Of a DNA stretch of 35,721 nucleotides, positions 24,843 to 33,216 are shown one piece after another. The DNA comes from Actinomycetota bacterium (GTDB lineage: Bacteria; Actinomycetota; Actinomycetes; Nanopelagicales; Nanopelagicaceae): the NCBI GenBank assembly GCA_947380835.1, contig CANCSL010000006.1:1-35721 (forward strand), read 5' to 3'. How positions within the stretch are numbered: position 1 is the stretch's first letter; each line of letters begins with the position of its first letter. The notes beneath the pieces are model-generated. The model made no database searches, was not told the DNA's origin, and saw only the letters and a list, made by a program, of their open reading frames with translations. Made by a program: the position numbers and the translations under genes.

Positions 24843-25187
24843 TCAGTTTTGCCCATCTTGCTTGGCTTTTTCGGCCAAGAGCGCGGCCCGAATTGCCTCG
24901 CCCTTCTTGCCCACGACATAGGCGGCCACCCAAAGAGCAGCAAAGAGCGCTCCCATTGCATACATGGCTGGGACTACCCAGCCGTAGGCGATGAGTGCGA
25001 TTTGTAGGGCTGAGCCCACATACCAACCCGTCTTTTTCTTCATCAAACCCGCAGTCAATATGAAAGCTAGGGCCAATACCCCACCGAGAGCTAGCGCCAG
25101 CGCACCATGCCCATCTTTTGCCAACAGGAGTGCAAAACCCATGATGAAGGCTTCCATCACCAGAACTGCCGAACCGAGAACTCTCAT
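24843..25187 (-). CDS. DUF4233 family membrane protein
   Basis: Small membrane protein of unknown function regularly found after folC in actinobacteria. The 114-residue protein has four hydrophobic segments (roughly 3-23, 29-47, 55-73, 76-93) and a charged C-terminal tail (GKKGEAIRAALLAEKAKQ). The longer in-frame reading frame to 25301 is rejected because those residues are Arg/Ser-rich and lie within folC. The ATG at 25187 overlaps the folC stop (ATGA). The tight coupling suggests co-expression with FolC, but nothing in the protein shows its role. Confidence 0.85.
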   Translation of the reverse strand: MRVLGSAVLVMEAFIMGFALLLAKDGHGALALALGGVLALAFILTAGLMKKKTGWYVGSALQIALIAYGWVVPAMYAMGALFAALWVAAYVVGKKGEAIRAALLAEKAKQDGQN

Positions 25188-26536
25188 TCCTGCGCCTGGG
25201 ATATACGGCGAAGTTGAGTGCGGGCTTCGCCGGCGGTGACGACTGATCCGGTAACAACGACGGCAGAAACTCCCTCGCTGACTTGATTTACCAGTGTGCA
25301 TTGCTCGATGGCATAAGTGATTGCGCTCTTCAGGTCGCCTTCGCGGAATACCCGATTTACTCCGAAGACTGTGATGGCTAGTTCGTACAAATCTTCCATA
25401 GGCAAGGCGCGAGGTGAAGAACTCGCAGTAACGATCAAGCGATCAATGACAGGTTCAAGTTCAGTGAGAACTCCGAGAACATCCTTTTCTCCCAAAATGG
25501 CAAGGACTCCGAAAATTGATTCAAAATCGAATTCAGATTTCAGCGTTGCAGAAAGCGCCCTGGCGCCATGCGGGTTATGTGCGGCGTCAACAATTACCGT
25601 GGGATCGCGATGCAAAACTTCCATTCGGCCAGGAGATTCGACATTGGCGAAAGCACGTCGAACAATTTCTTCATCCAACTTCACACCTACAAACGCTTCA
25701 ACAGTTGCTAAAGCCACGGCGGCGTTGGTCGATTGATGAACTCCATAAAGCGGAAGATAAATATCGGTGTATTCACCAAAGATGCCATTGATGGTAAGAA
25801 CCTGTCCGCCAACTGCAATATCGCGGTGGCCGACTGAAAATTCGACACCTTCTCGATAAGGAATCGCTGCCTTATCCAAAACCGCTTGAGTTAATACCTT
25901 TGCAACTTCTACTGGCTGGGCAGCAATCACCACATGAGATTCGGGTTTAATGATTCCGGATTTAGTGAGCGCAATTTCTTCCAGGGTATTACCTAGGTAT
26001 TCAGTGTGATCGAGGCCAATAGGTGTAATCACCGAAACCGAACTCTGAACCACATTGGTGGCATCCCACTCGCCACCCATTCCACATTCAATAATTCCAA
26101 TGTCGACTGGGTATTCGGCAAATGCTACAAAAGCTAATGCGGTCATCGCTTCAAAAAAGGAGATGGGATGAGGTTGACGACTATCGATAAGGTCTAGGTA
26201 AAGCGCAATGTCGTTATAAGTGGCGATCATTCCTTCGGCCGGAATCGGAAAACCATTGATGGATATGCGCTCTAGAAAACTCTCTAGATGTGGGCTGGTG
26301 TAGCGCCCGGTCCGATATTCCAACTCGCGAAAAAGCGAATCAATCATGCGCGAGGTGGTGGTTTTACCGTTGGTGCCCGCAATGTGAATGGTTGGGTAAG
26401 AGAGTTGAGGTGACCCCAAAGCATCGGTCAGCGCCGAGATGCGATCGAGCGTGGGCTCGAGTCGAGTCTCGGGCCAGCGAGCCAGAAGGGCATCTTCGAC
26501 GGCTTTAAGAGTGACTTCATCGTCTGCAGTGGTCAT
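25184..26536 (-). CDS. folC: Folylpolyglutamate synthase / dihydrofolate synthase
   Basis: Mur-ligase-type enzyme adding glutamate to dihydropteroate and folates. The 450-residue protein has the ATP loop AGTNGKTTTS (about 53-62), the IIECGMGGEWDATN motif, and DAAHNPHGARAL in the C-terminal half. It begins 6 bases after the valS stop, so its ribosome site (GAGAAG) lies within valS, and it overlaps the DUF4233 start. Confidence 0.95.
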   Translation of the reverse strand: MTTADDEVTLKAVEDALLARWPETRLEPTLDRISALTDALGSPQLSYPTIHIAGTNGKTTTSRMIDSLFRELEYRTGRYTSPHLESFLERISINGFPIPAEGMIATYNDIALYLDLIDSRQPHPISFFEAMTALAFVAFAEYPVDIGIIECGMGGEWDATNVVQSSVSVITPIGLDHTEYLGNTLEEIALTKSGIIKPESHVVIAAQPVEVAKVLTQAVLDKAAIPYREGVEFSVGHRDIAVGGQVLTINGIFGEYTDIYLPLYGVHQSTNAAVALATVEAFVGVKLDEEIVRRAFANVESPGRMEVLHRDPTVIVDAAHNPHGARALSATLKSEFDFESIFGVLAILGEKDVLGVLTELEPVIDRLIVTASSSPRALPMEDLYELAITVFGVNRVFREGDLKSAITYAIEQCTLVNQVSEGVSAVVVTGSVVTAGEARTQLRRISQAQE

Positions 26537-26542
26537 GGTTGT

Positions 26543-29146
26543 TTACTTCTCGGCAGGTAACGAAGCGAGTGCAGATTTGATGCGCTCGATATCTGCAAGA
26601 GTCGCCGCCTGACGAGCGCGAATCTCCTGCACGACTTCCATTGGCGCCTTGGCCATGAAGCCTTCATTCTCCAATTTCACCTTGGCTGTTTGAAGATCCT
26701 TTTCGGCCGTAGCTAGATCCTTAGATAAACGCGCACGTTCGGCCACAACATCGATGGCACCGCTGAGATCGAACTCGATGACTACTTTCCCAACTTCGAT
26801 CTTCGCGGAAAAATTATCTTCAATCGGGTCGATGCGAGTGATGTGACGGATAGCAGATTCAAATGAACCCAATCCGTCTTCAGCCAATCCCGTAAATCGA
26901 GCACCAACTTTTGCTGAGGTCTTAATACCTTGATCATTTCGGAATCGACGAATCTCGGTGACGAGATCTTGGACTCTTGCGATTGAAGCTATCGCATCTT
27001 CGTCAACGGAGTTGGAATCAATGTTTGCCCAACTTGCTATTACCAATGACTCACCGCCCGTTAAATTGCACCAAAGTTCTTCGGTAATGAATGGCATGAC
27101 CGGGTGCATGAGGCGCAACAATTGATCGAGAACGTGACCCAAGACGCGCTTGGTTACTTCGGCATCGCTGCCACCGGCTGAGAATGTGGACTTGGTGAGT
27201 TCGAGATACCAATCGCAGAGATCATCCCAAGCAAAGTGATATATCAATTCACAAGCCTTAGCGAACTCGTACTTTTCTAGTAGCGAATCAGCTTCGATGA
27301 CTGTTTGGTTGAGACGAGTAATGATCCACTTATCAATTCCGCCCAATGATTCAAAGGCAGGAAGATCGCCGTCTACATTGGCCCCATTGAGCATGGCAAA
27401 GCGAGTGGCATTCCACAGCTTGGTGGCGAAGTTACGCGCACCGCCTACCCATTCTTCAGCGATCGCTTGATCTGATCCAGGATTGGCTCCGCGCGCTAAA
27501 GTAAATCGAAGCGCATCCGAGCCGTACTTATCCATGAATTCGATGGGATCAACGCCATTGCCCTTGCTCTTACTCATCTTCTTGCCGAACCGGTCACGAA
27601 CCAATCCGTGCAGAACAATGGTGTGGAATGGTGGAACGCCATCCATGGCAAAGAGGCTAAACATCATCATTCTGGCGACCCAGAAGAAGAGGATGTCGTA
27701 GCCAGTTACTAACAAACTGGTGGGATAGAACTTGGCAAAGTCAGCGCTCTTCTCGGGCCAGCCCAACGTAGAAAATGGCCATAGTCCCGACGAGAACCAG
27801 GTATCTAGAACATCTTCATCCTGAACATAACCTGCAGGTGGCGTGTCGTTTGGACCGCAAACAACAACCTCACCGTTGGGTCCGTAATAAACCGGAATGC
27901 GATGGCCCCACCACAACTGGCGAGAGATACACCAGTCATGCATGTTGTCGATCCACTCGAAGTACCGCGGAGACAATTCTTCGGGGTCGATTTTTACTCG
28001 TCCGTCGCGCACCGCATCGCCGGCGGCTTTTGCCAATGATTCAACTTTTACAAACCACTGCTTCGATAACCGGGGTTCAACGGTCGTGTTGCAACGTTGG
28101 CAATGACCCACTGCGTGAACGTAGGGACGGATCTCAGAAGGTACTCGGCCCATTTCTTTCAATTTTGCGACTACGGCTACGCGCGCATCGAATCGATCCA
28201 TGCCATCAAATTCAGTGCCTGTGCCTTCCATAACACCGTGCTCGTTCATAATGATGATGAACGGGATGTTGTGTCGAACCGCCATTTCGAAGTCGTTGGG
28301 GTCGTGAGCGGCTGTGACTTTGACAGCGCCAGTTCCGAAATCTGGATCTACCAGCTCGTCGGCAACAATGGGAATCATGCGATTAACGAGCGGCAGCCAA
28401 ACTTCTTTACCAATCATGTGCTGATAGCGCGGGTCATTGGGATGAACCGCAACCGCGCCATCGCCCAACATTGTTTCAGGGCGAGTTGTGGCGACAGTGA
28501 TCTGCATGTCGCCTGTGCCATAAGTAACCTGAACAAATTCGCCAGCGTCATCGCTATGTTCAACTTCAATATCTGAAAGTGCAGTCAAGCAACGTGGACA
28601 CCAGTTGATGATGCGTTCGGCTCGATAGATCAAACCAGCATCGTAAAAGCGCTTGAAAATTTCAAGTACAACTTTGGAGAGTTGCTCATCCATGGTGAAA
28701 CGTTCGCGGCTCCAGTCAACACTGTCGCCCAATCGCTTCATCTGACCAAGAATGGCTCCACCTGATTCGGCTTTCCATTGCCAGACCCGTTCGACAAACT
28801 TTTCGCGCCCGAGATCGTGGCGAGACTTTCCTTCGGCGGCGAGCGCTTTTTCAACCGCATTCTGGGTAGCGATGCCAGCATGATCCATTCCTGGCAGCCA
28901 TAAAGTTTCAAAGCCTTTCATCCGCTTCATGCGAATGAGGACATCCTGCAAGGTGTGGTCTAAGGCGTGACCAATGTGCAGGCTGCCGGTGACGTTTGGT
29001 GGCGGAATGACGATGGTGAAGGGTTCTTTATCGGATGTGGCATCGGCCTTGAAGTAGTCAGCATCCAGCCACTTTTGATACAGGGGTGCTTCGATATCGG
29101 CCGGAGTAAAACTCGAGGCGAGGGATATTTCTGGTCGCTCACTCAT
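26543..29146 (-). CDS. valS: Valyl-tRNA synthetase
   Basis: Class I synthetase charging tRNA-Val. The 867-residue protein has the HIGH motif (H57-I-G-H60 in TGSLHIGHALDHT), an editing domain with TTRPETMLGD, the KMSKS motif (KKMSKSKGNG), the anticodon-binding domain, and the C-terminal coiled-coil arm (KDLATAEKDLQTAKVKL). It starts 16 bases after the clpX stop. There is no Shine-Dalgarno; TAGACT lies 8 bases before the ATG, two more than at the other candidate leaderless genes. No T-box or other riboswitch can fit in the gap. Confidence 0.97.
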   Translation of the reverse strand: MSERPEISLASSFTPADIEAPLYQKWLDADYFKADATSDKEPFTIVIPPPNVTGSLHIGHALDHTLQDVLIRMKRMKGFETLWLPGMDHAGIATQNAVEKALAAEGKSRHDLGREKFVERVWQWKAESGGAILGQMKRLGDSVDWSRERFTMDEQLSKVVLEIFKRFYDAGLIYRAERIINWCPRCLTALSDIEVEHSDDAGEFVQVTYGTGDMQITVATTRPETMLGDGAVAVHPNDPRYQHMIGKEVWLPLVNRMIPIVADELVDPDFGTGAVKVTAAHDPNDFEMAVRHNIPFIIIMNEHGVMEGTGTEFDGMDRFDARVAVVAKLKEMGRVPSEIRPYVHAVGHCQRCNTTVEPRLSKQWFVKVESLAKAAGDAVRDGRVKIDPEELSPRYFEWIDNMHDWCISRQLWWGHRIPVYYGPNGEVVVCGPNDTPPAGYVQDEDVLDTWFSSGLWPFSTLGWPEKSADFAKFYPTSLLVTGYDILFFWVARMMMFSLFAMDGVPPFHTIVLHGLVRDRFGKKMSKSKGNGVDPIEFMDKYGSDALRFTLARGANPGSDQAIAEEWVGGARNFATKLWNATRFAMLNGANVDGDLPAFESLGGIDKWIITRLNQTVIEADSLLEKYEFAKACELIYHFAWDDLCDWYLELTKSTFSAGGSDAEVTKRVLGHVLDQLLRLMHPVMPFITEELWCNLTGGESLVIASWANIDSNSVDEDAIASIARVQDLVTEIRRFRNDQGIKTSAKVGARFTGLAEDGLGSFESAIRHITRIDPIEDNFSAKIEVGKVVIEFDLSGAIDVVAERARLSKDLATAEKDLQTAKVKLENEGFMAKAPMEVVQEIRARQAATLADIERIKSALASLPAEK

Positions 29147-29154
29147 AAGAGGTG

Positions 29155-29160
29155 AGTCTA
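29155..29160 (-). promoter_or_regulatory. Possible valS -10 box
   Basis: TAGACT-N8-ATG directly after the clpX stop. The same hexamer is used at ndk, but the spacing is 8, so the message would start within one or two bases of the ATG. Confidence 0.35.
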
Positions 29161-29162
29161 GA

Positions 29163-30461
29163 TTAAGCGCTCTTCTCTTCCGAACGCTTTTCTGCCTTCA
29201 GACCCTTTTTAGGGGCGCCGGCAGGGCGATTAACGAAAGTTGGGGCAGCTTCTTTACGAACAACCTCGGGGGTGATGATCACCTTTTCGACATCGGTCCG
29301 GGATGGAACTTCATACATCACGGCTAGCAAGGTCTCTTCCATGATGGCGCGCAACCCACGAGCGCCAGTCCCACGCTTGATAGCAAGTTCAGCCACAACT
29401 TCTAGGGCTTCTTCAGACATCTCGAGCTCTACGCCGTCGAGTTCAAAGAGACGGTGATATTGCTTGACCAAAGCATTCTTTGGCTCTGTCAAAATCTGCA
29501 TCAAGGCCGGGCGATCTAAATTCTCGACGCTGGTCAAGATAGGAAGGCGACCAATAAATTCAGGAATCATGCCGAACTTGAGAAGGTCCTCGGGCATGAC
29601 ATCACCGAAGTAATCCTTGGCGGCCGATTCTTCAGCGCTCTGCAAGCGGGCGTTAAAGCCAACTCCGGCTTTGCCTTTACGACCTTCGATGATCTTTTCC
29701 AAACCAGCAAATGCGCCACCGACGATAAAGAGAATATTGGTGGTATCAATTTGTAAAAATTCTTGATGAGGATGCTTGCGTCCGCCCTGAGGTGGAACGG
29801 AGGCGGTGGTGCCTTCGAGAATCTTCAAGAGTGCTTGCTGGACACCTTCGCCAGAAACATCGCGAGTGATCGAAGGGTTCTCGCTCTTGCGGGCGACTTT
29901 GTCGATCTCGTCGATATAGATAATGCCGGTCTCGGCCTTCTTCACATCGAAGTCAGCGGCTTGAATCAACTTCAACAGAATGTTTTCGACATCTTCGCCA
30001 ACATATCCAGCTTCGGTAAGAGCGGTGGCGTCAGCAATAGCAAACGGAACGTTGAGCATTCGAGCCAGGGTCTGCGCCAGCAATGTTTTGCCGCATCCGG
30101 TTGGTCCAAGAATCAAAATGTTGGACTTGGAAAGTTCGACGGAATCTTCGCGCTTGGATTCCCCTGATTGAACTCGCTTGTAATGGTTGTACACGGCAAC
30201 AGATAAAGACTTCTTGGCGCGATCTTGGCCAATGACGTACTGATCTAGGAATTCATAGATTTCTTGTGGCTTAGGTAGTTCTTGTAAACCGAGACTGGAA
30301 GTATCGCTGAGCTCTTCGATAATGATTTCATTGCACAGATCGATGCACTCGTCGCAGATGTAAACACCAGGACCTGCAATTAACTTCTTGACCTGCTTCT
30401 GAGTTTTCCCGCAAAAGGAACACTTCAGGAGGTCTCCGGACTCGCCAATACGTGTGGACAT
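29163..30461 (-). CDS. clpX: ClpX, ATPase subunit of the ClpXP protease
   Basis: AAA+ unfoldase that feeds substrates to ClpP1P2. The 432-residue protein has the N-terminal zinc-binding domain (C14, C17, C36, C39), Walker A GPTGCGKT (119-126), Walker B IIYIDEID (180-187), and VGF at 267-269, the loop that docks on ClpP. There is no Shine-Dalgarno; TAGCCT lies 6 bases before the ATG, implying a leaderless message from its own promoter. An MFS gene stands between it and clpP1P2, which may explain the separate promoter. Confidence 0.97.
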   Translation of the reverse strand: MSTRIGESGDLLKCSFCGKTQKQVKKLIAGPGVYICDECIDLCNEIIIEELSDTSSLGLQELPKPQEIYEFLDQYVIGQDRAKKSLSVAVYNHYKRVQSGESKREDSVELSKSNILILGPTGCGKTLLAQTLARMLNVPFAIADATALTEAGYVGEDVENILLKLIQAADFDVKKAETGIIYIDEIDKVARKSENPSITRDVSGEGVQQALLKILEGTTASVPPQGGRKHPHQEFLQIDTTNILFIVGGAFAGLEKIIEGRKGKAGVGFNARLQSAEESAAKDYFGDVMPEDLLKFGMIPEFIGRLPILTSVENLDRPALMQILTEPKNALVKQYHRLFELDGVELEMSEEALEVVAELAIKRGTGARGLRAIMEETLLAVMYEVPSRTDVEKVIITPEVVRKEAAPTFVNRPAGAPKKGLKAEKRSEEKSA

Positions 30462-30467
30462 GTGCCA

Positions 30468-30473
30468 AGGCTA
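30468..30473 (-). promoter_or_regulatory. clpX leaderless -10 box
   Basis: TAGCCT-N6-ATG with no Shine-Dalgarno and no -35 consensus, located in the 38-base gap after the MFS gene. Confidence 0.55.
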
Positions 30474-30499
30474 GAACTTTTGCCCACATTTAGCCGTGG

Positions 30500-31759
30500 T
30501 TAATGCTCGGTTCCTTGTTCGCTTATAGGCGAATCCGCCGCCCGAGGAGCTTTGAAATAGAGCGCGCCAGGAATGGCGAGCATCACGAAACAGAGCACGA
30601 TATGAAAAATAGTCGCACCGATGAGGTACGGGCGCTCCCCCACCACTTTGGTGACTGGGCCGGCCAAGGCCATTCCGATCGGTAGAAGCGCAAGGGATCC
30701 CATGTAGTCGACGCTGGAAACTCGCCCCAGCATCTCGGTGGGAATTTCGCGCTGCAGCGCAGTGGACCAATACACGCCGAACGGTTCTGTAGACATACCG
30801 GCGATGAAATAACAGCCGATCACAAACCACGGAGCAATCGGAAAAGCCAGCCCTAACGGAGCTGCTGCAAAAAACATCCACGAAACGATGGAGAGCAAAC
30901 CTGGCTTCTTCGATTTGTATTTTGCTGCCACGACGGCCGTGATGACGCCGCCAAAACTAAAGAGTGCGGTCGATGCTGCGAAGACACCATTGCCGTGAAA
31001 TTCGCGACGAGTCACGACCGGCAGAAGCACCGTCTCGACGCCTATAACCACCATCAGTTGCACGGAGGCGATCAAAATGATCCAAAAAACCCAAGGCATA
31101 GCCCAAACGGCTTTTAACCCCTCTTTCACTTCGTGCGTGAAGGAAGGTCGATTTACATCAACAATTTTCGGCGGACTCTTGATTCCAAGTAACAGTGATG
31201 TTCCAACCAAGAACATACATGCAACAAAAATAAAAGTTGTTTTACTTCCCAAAGTTGCCACCATTAATCCGCCCAAGGCGGGACCAACAATCGAACCAGT
31301 TCGACCCGTAACGCTTCGAAGAGCATTTCCGGCCGGCAACTTCTCTGCAGGCAAGATTGAGGGCAAGATGGAATTAGAAGCCGGTGCACCGAGCGCTTCG
31401 CCCGCACCCATAATGAAAACAATTAGAGCCAATACCCAGGCATGCGCATGCGCAACAGATGCAAAAACAATTCCAAGCGTAAGTAGTGCGCGAAGAACAT
31501 CTGCAAAAATCATGACGTACTTTTGTGGCAGACGATCAGCCCAGACGCCACCTGCGAGCACGAGAAGAACTGAAGAGAAGACGCGCGCCGCCAGGATGGT
31601 TCCTAAAGTTGAAGCGCTACCACCGGCGTCAAGGACGGTTACCGCAAGTGCGACTGGAAATGCTTGGTAGCCAATGATAATCAGGAGACCAGAGACCCAG
31701 AGTTGCCAGAAACCTTGATGGCTGAAGACTGAAGTATCAAAAGGATTCTTCTTAGCCAT
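30500..31759 (-). CDS. MFS transporter, probable exporter
   Basis: Major facilitator superfamily permease of the MFS_3/EntS-like drug or metabolite exporter type; substrate unknown. The 419-residue protein has about 12 hydrophobic segments, with the cytoplasmic loop motif GGVWADRLPQK after the second helix, the family's GxxxDRxGR-like signature. It lies between clpP2 and clpX, is bounded upstream by a strong terminator, and has TAAACT exactly 6 bases before the ATG, suggesting its own leaderless message. Its presence inside the clp cluster is unusual for actinobacteria and looks like an insertion, though its base composition is not visibly different. Confidence 0.9.
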   Translation of the reverse strand: MAKKNPFDTSVFSHQGFWQLWVSGLLIIIGYQAFPVALAVTVLDAGGSASTLGTILAARVFSSVLLVLAGGVWADRLPQKYVMIFADVLRALLTLGIVFASVAHAHAWVLALIVFIMGAGEALGAPASNSILPSILPAEKLPAGNALRSVTGRTGSIVGPALGGLMVATLGSKTTFIFVACMFLVGTSLLLGIKSPPKIVDVNRPSFTHEVKEGLKAVWAMPWVFWIILIASVQLMVVIGVETVLLPVVTRREFHGNGVFAASTALFSFGGVITAVVAAKYKSKKPGLLSIVSWMFFAAAPLGLAFPIAPWFVIGCYFIAGMSTEPFGVYWSTALQREIPTEMLGRVSSVDYMGSLALLPIGMALAGPVTKVVGERPYLIGATIFHIVLCFVMLAIPGALYFKAPRAADSPISEQGTEH

Positions 31760-31765
31760 TACCTA

Positions 31766-31771
31766 AGTTTA
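31766..31771 (-). promoter_or_regulatory. MFS gene leaderless -10 box
   Basis: TAAACT-N6-ATG, starting 3 bases after the T-tract of the clpP2 terminator. No -35 consensus; any -35 contact would fall in the terminator stem. Confidence 0.5.
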
Positions 31772-31774
31772 GTC

Positions 31775-31804
31775 AAAAAAATAAGGCGCCGAAGCGCCTT
31801 ATTT
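31775..31804 (-). terminator. Intrinsic terminator after clpP2 (UUCG loop)
   Basis: AAATAAGGCGC and GCGCCTTATTT form a perfect 11-bp stem closed by TTCG on the minus strand, then TTTTTT with the run continuing the stem. It closes the tig-clpP1-clpP2 unit. Confidence 0.92.
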
Positions 31805-31828
31805 TCAATGCATTATTGACACCACTGG

Positions 31829-32464
31829 TTACTTTGCGTTGGCCTTACGGCTAGCGAAGACCTTGTCGACGATTCCGTATTCGACTGCTTCAGCCGAAGT
31901 AAGAATCTTGTCACGCTCGATATCTTTGGTGATCTCTTCGATGCTCTTGTTGGTGTGCTTGGCCAACATTTGCTCGAGCAAAGTACGCATACGCAAGATT
32001 TCGCGCGCTTGTATCTCAATGTCAGAACCTTGTCCGCCACCTTCGCTGTAAGGCTGGTGAATGAGGATACGGGCATGCTCGAGGGCATAACGCTTTCCGG
32101 GTGCACCACCGGCAAGTAGAACTGCAGCAGCAGATGCAGCTTGTCCCAAGCAGACAGTCATAACGTCTGGACGAACAAATTGCATCGTGTCATAAATTGC
32201 AGTGAGCGCTGTGAATGATCCACCAGGTGAGTTGATGTACATCATGATGTCGCGATCGGGATCCATAGATTCCAAAGTCAACAATTGAGCCATAACATCG
32301 TTAGCGATGGTGTCATCGATTGCTTGACCCAAGAAGATGATGCGCTCTTCGAAGAGTTTTGTATAAGGATCTAAACGCTTGTACCCATAGCTGGTGCGCT
32401 CTTCAATTGTGGGAAGAACATAACGGCTGGAAAAATCATTCATTGGATTCATCTCCATCTTCAT
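31829..32464 (-). CDS. clpP2: ATP-dependent Clp protease proteolytic subunit 2
   Basis: Serine peptidase ring that pairs with ClpP1 into the mixed actinobacterial ClpP1P2 tetradecamer. The 211-residue protein has the triad S111 (GQAASAAA), H136 (RILIHQP) and D185 (DIERDKIL). The first ATG overlaps the clpP1 stop by four bases. A later ATG (residue 8, at 32443) has GGAG at 8 bases and would start at NDFSSRYVLP, so the true start could be either. Confidence 0.95.
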   Translation of the reverse strand: MKMEMNPMNDFSSRYVLPTIEERTSYGYKRLDPYTKLFEERIIFLGQAIDDTIANDVMAQLLTLESMDPDRDIMMYINSPGGSFTALTAIYDTMQFVRPDVMTVCLGQAASAAAVLLAGGAPGKRYALEHARILIHQPYSEGGGQGSDIEIQAREILRMRTLLEQMLAKHTNKSIEEITKDIERDKILTSAEAVEYGIVDKVFASRKANAK

Positions 32465-33072
32465 GCTGTTCCACCGCTTCCTGAAACTTGGCTGGCTGAT
32501 CGAACAACGTGATCTACGAAACCATAGGTCTTGGCATCTTCAGCGTTGAACCAACGATCACGATCGGAATCAGTTTCGATCTGTTCGGCAGTTTGGCCAG
32601 TATGGAAAGCAATGAGATCAGCCATGTTCTTCTTGGTGAATGACATTTGCTCGGCCTGGATCTTGATATCTGATGCTGTTCCACCGATGCCACCTGAAGG
32701 TTGGTGCATCATGATGCGAGCATGTGGCAGCGCATAACGCTTGCCGGCGGCACCAGCACAGAGCAAGAACTGACCCATGGAAGCAGCAAGACCCATCGCA
32801 ACTGTGGCGACATCGTTCTTGACGAATTGCATGGTGTCATAAATAGCCATACCAGCAGAGATAGATCCGCCGGGTGAGTTGATGTAAAGGTAAATATCTT
32901 TCTCTGGATCCTCAGCTGCAAGAAGCAGTATCTGGGCACAGATGGCGTTGGCCATGGAATCTTCGACTACAGATCCTAGGAAGATAATTCGTTCTCTGAG
33001 CAGGCGTTGGTAAATGTGGTCATCTAGACCGCCCATCGCAGAACCCGCAGAACCCGCGGTAATGATCTCCAC
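32461..33072 (-). CDS. clpP1: ATP-dependent Clp protease proteolytic subunit 1
   Basis: Partner ring of ClpP2. With the GTG start at 33072 the protein has 203 residues and the triad S98 (GLAASMGQ), H123 (RIMMHQP) and D172 (DSDRDRWF). I chose this GTG because AGGAGG stands 5 bases before it, the strongest ribosome site in the window. The longer frame to a TTG at 33147 has no such site and its extra 25 residues are unlike ClpP. The upstream region holds two inverted repeats that may bind a regulator. Confidence 0.93.
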   Translation of the reverse strand: MEIITAGSAGSAMGGLDDHIYQRLLRERIIFLGSVVEDSMANAICAQILLLAAEDPEKDIYLYINSPGGSISAGMAIYDTMQFVKNDVATVAMGLAASMGQFLLCAGAAGKRYALPHARIMMHQPSGGIGGTASDIKIQAEQMSFTKKNMADLIAFHTGQTAEQIETDSDRDRWFNAEDAKTYGFVDHVVRSASQVSGSGGTA

Positions 33073-33116
33073 TACTTCCTCCTGGTCTTCCAGCAGTTGT
33101 ACGCCGGAAATCTGGT

Positions 33117-33161
33117 GCGAATTAAATCGCTGTATTGACCCTAACAACCTTTTTGGTCAAT
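33117..33161. promoter_or_regulatory. Inverted repeats upstream of clpP1 (candidate operators)
   Basis: Two dyads are visible: ATTGACC-N14-GGTCAAT at 33134-33161, and the near-perfect 14-base palindrome GCGATTTAATTCGC at 33117-33130. The second resembles in layout, but not in base order, the CGC-N-GCG operator of ClgR that controls clp genes in other actinobacteria. TTGACC in the first dyad could also be a -35 box, but no TANNNT lies at the right distance. Confidence 0.45.
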
Positions 33162-33170
33162 TGCTTCCAG

Positions 33171-33208
33171 AAAAAAGCCTTTTTCCGCCTCAGAGTGTTC
33201 GCTCTGAG
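33171..33208 (-). terminator. Candidate terminator after tig
   Basis: CTCAGAG and CTCTGAG form a 7-bp stem with loop CGAACA just after the tig stop. A run of six T follows, but 12 bases away, preceded by AAAAA with which it can also pair. Probably a partial terminator. Confidence 0.5.
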
Positions 33209-33216
33209 AGAAGTTA

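Noticed and set aside
25188..25301. N-terminal extension of the DUF4233 protein
   Set aside because: Arg/Ser-rich residues inside folC; membrane protein starts cleanly at MRVLG.
29147..29162. T-box or riboswitch before valS
   Set aside because: Only 16 bases separate clpX and valS.
33073..33147. TTG start extending clpP1 by 25 residues
   Set aside because: No ribosome site; GTG at 33072 has AGGAGG at 5 bases.
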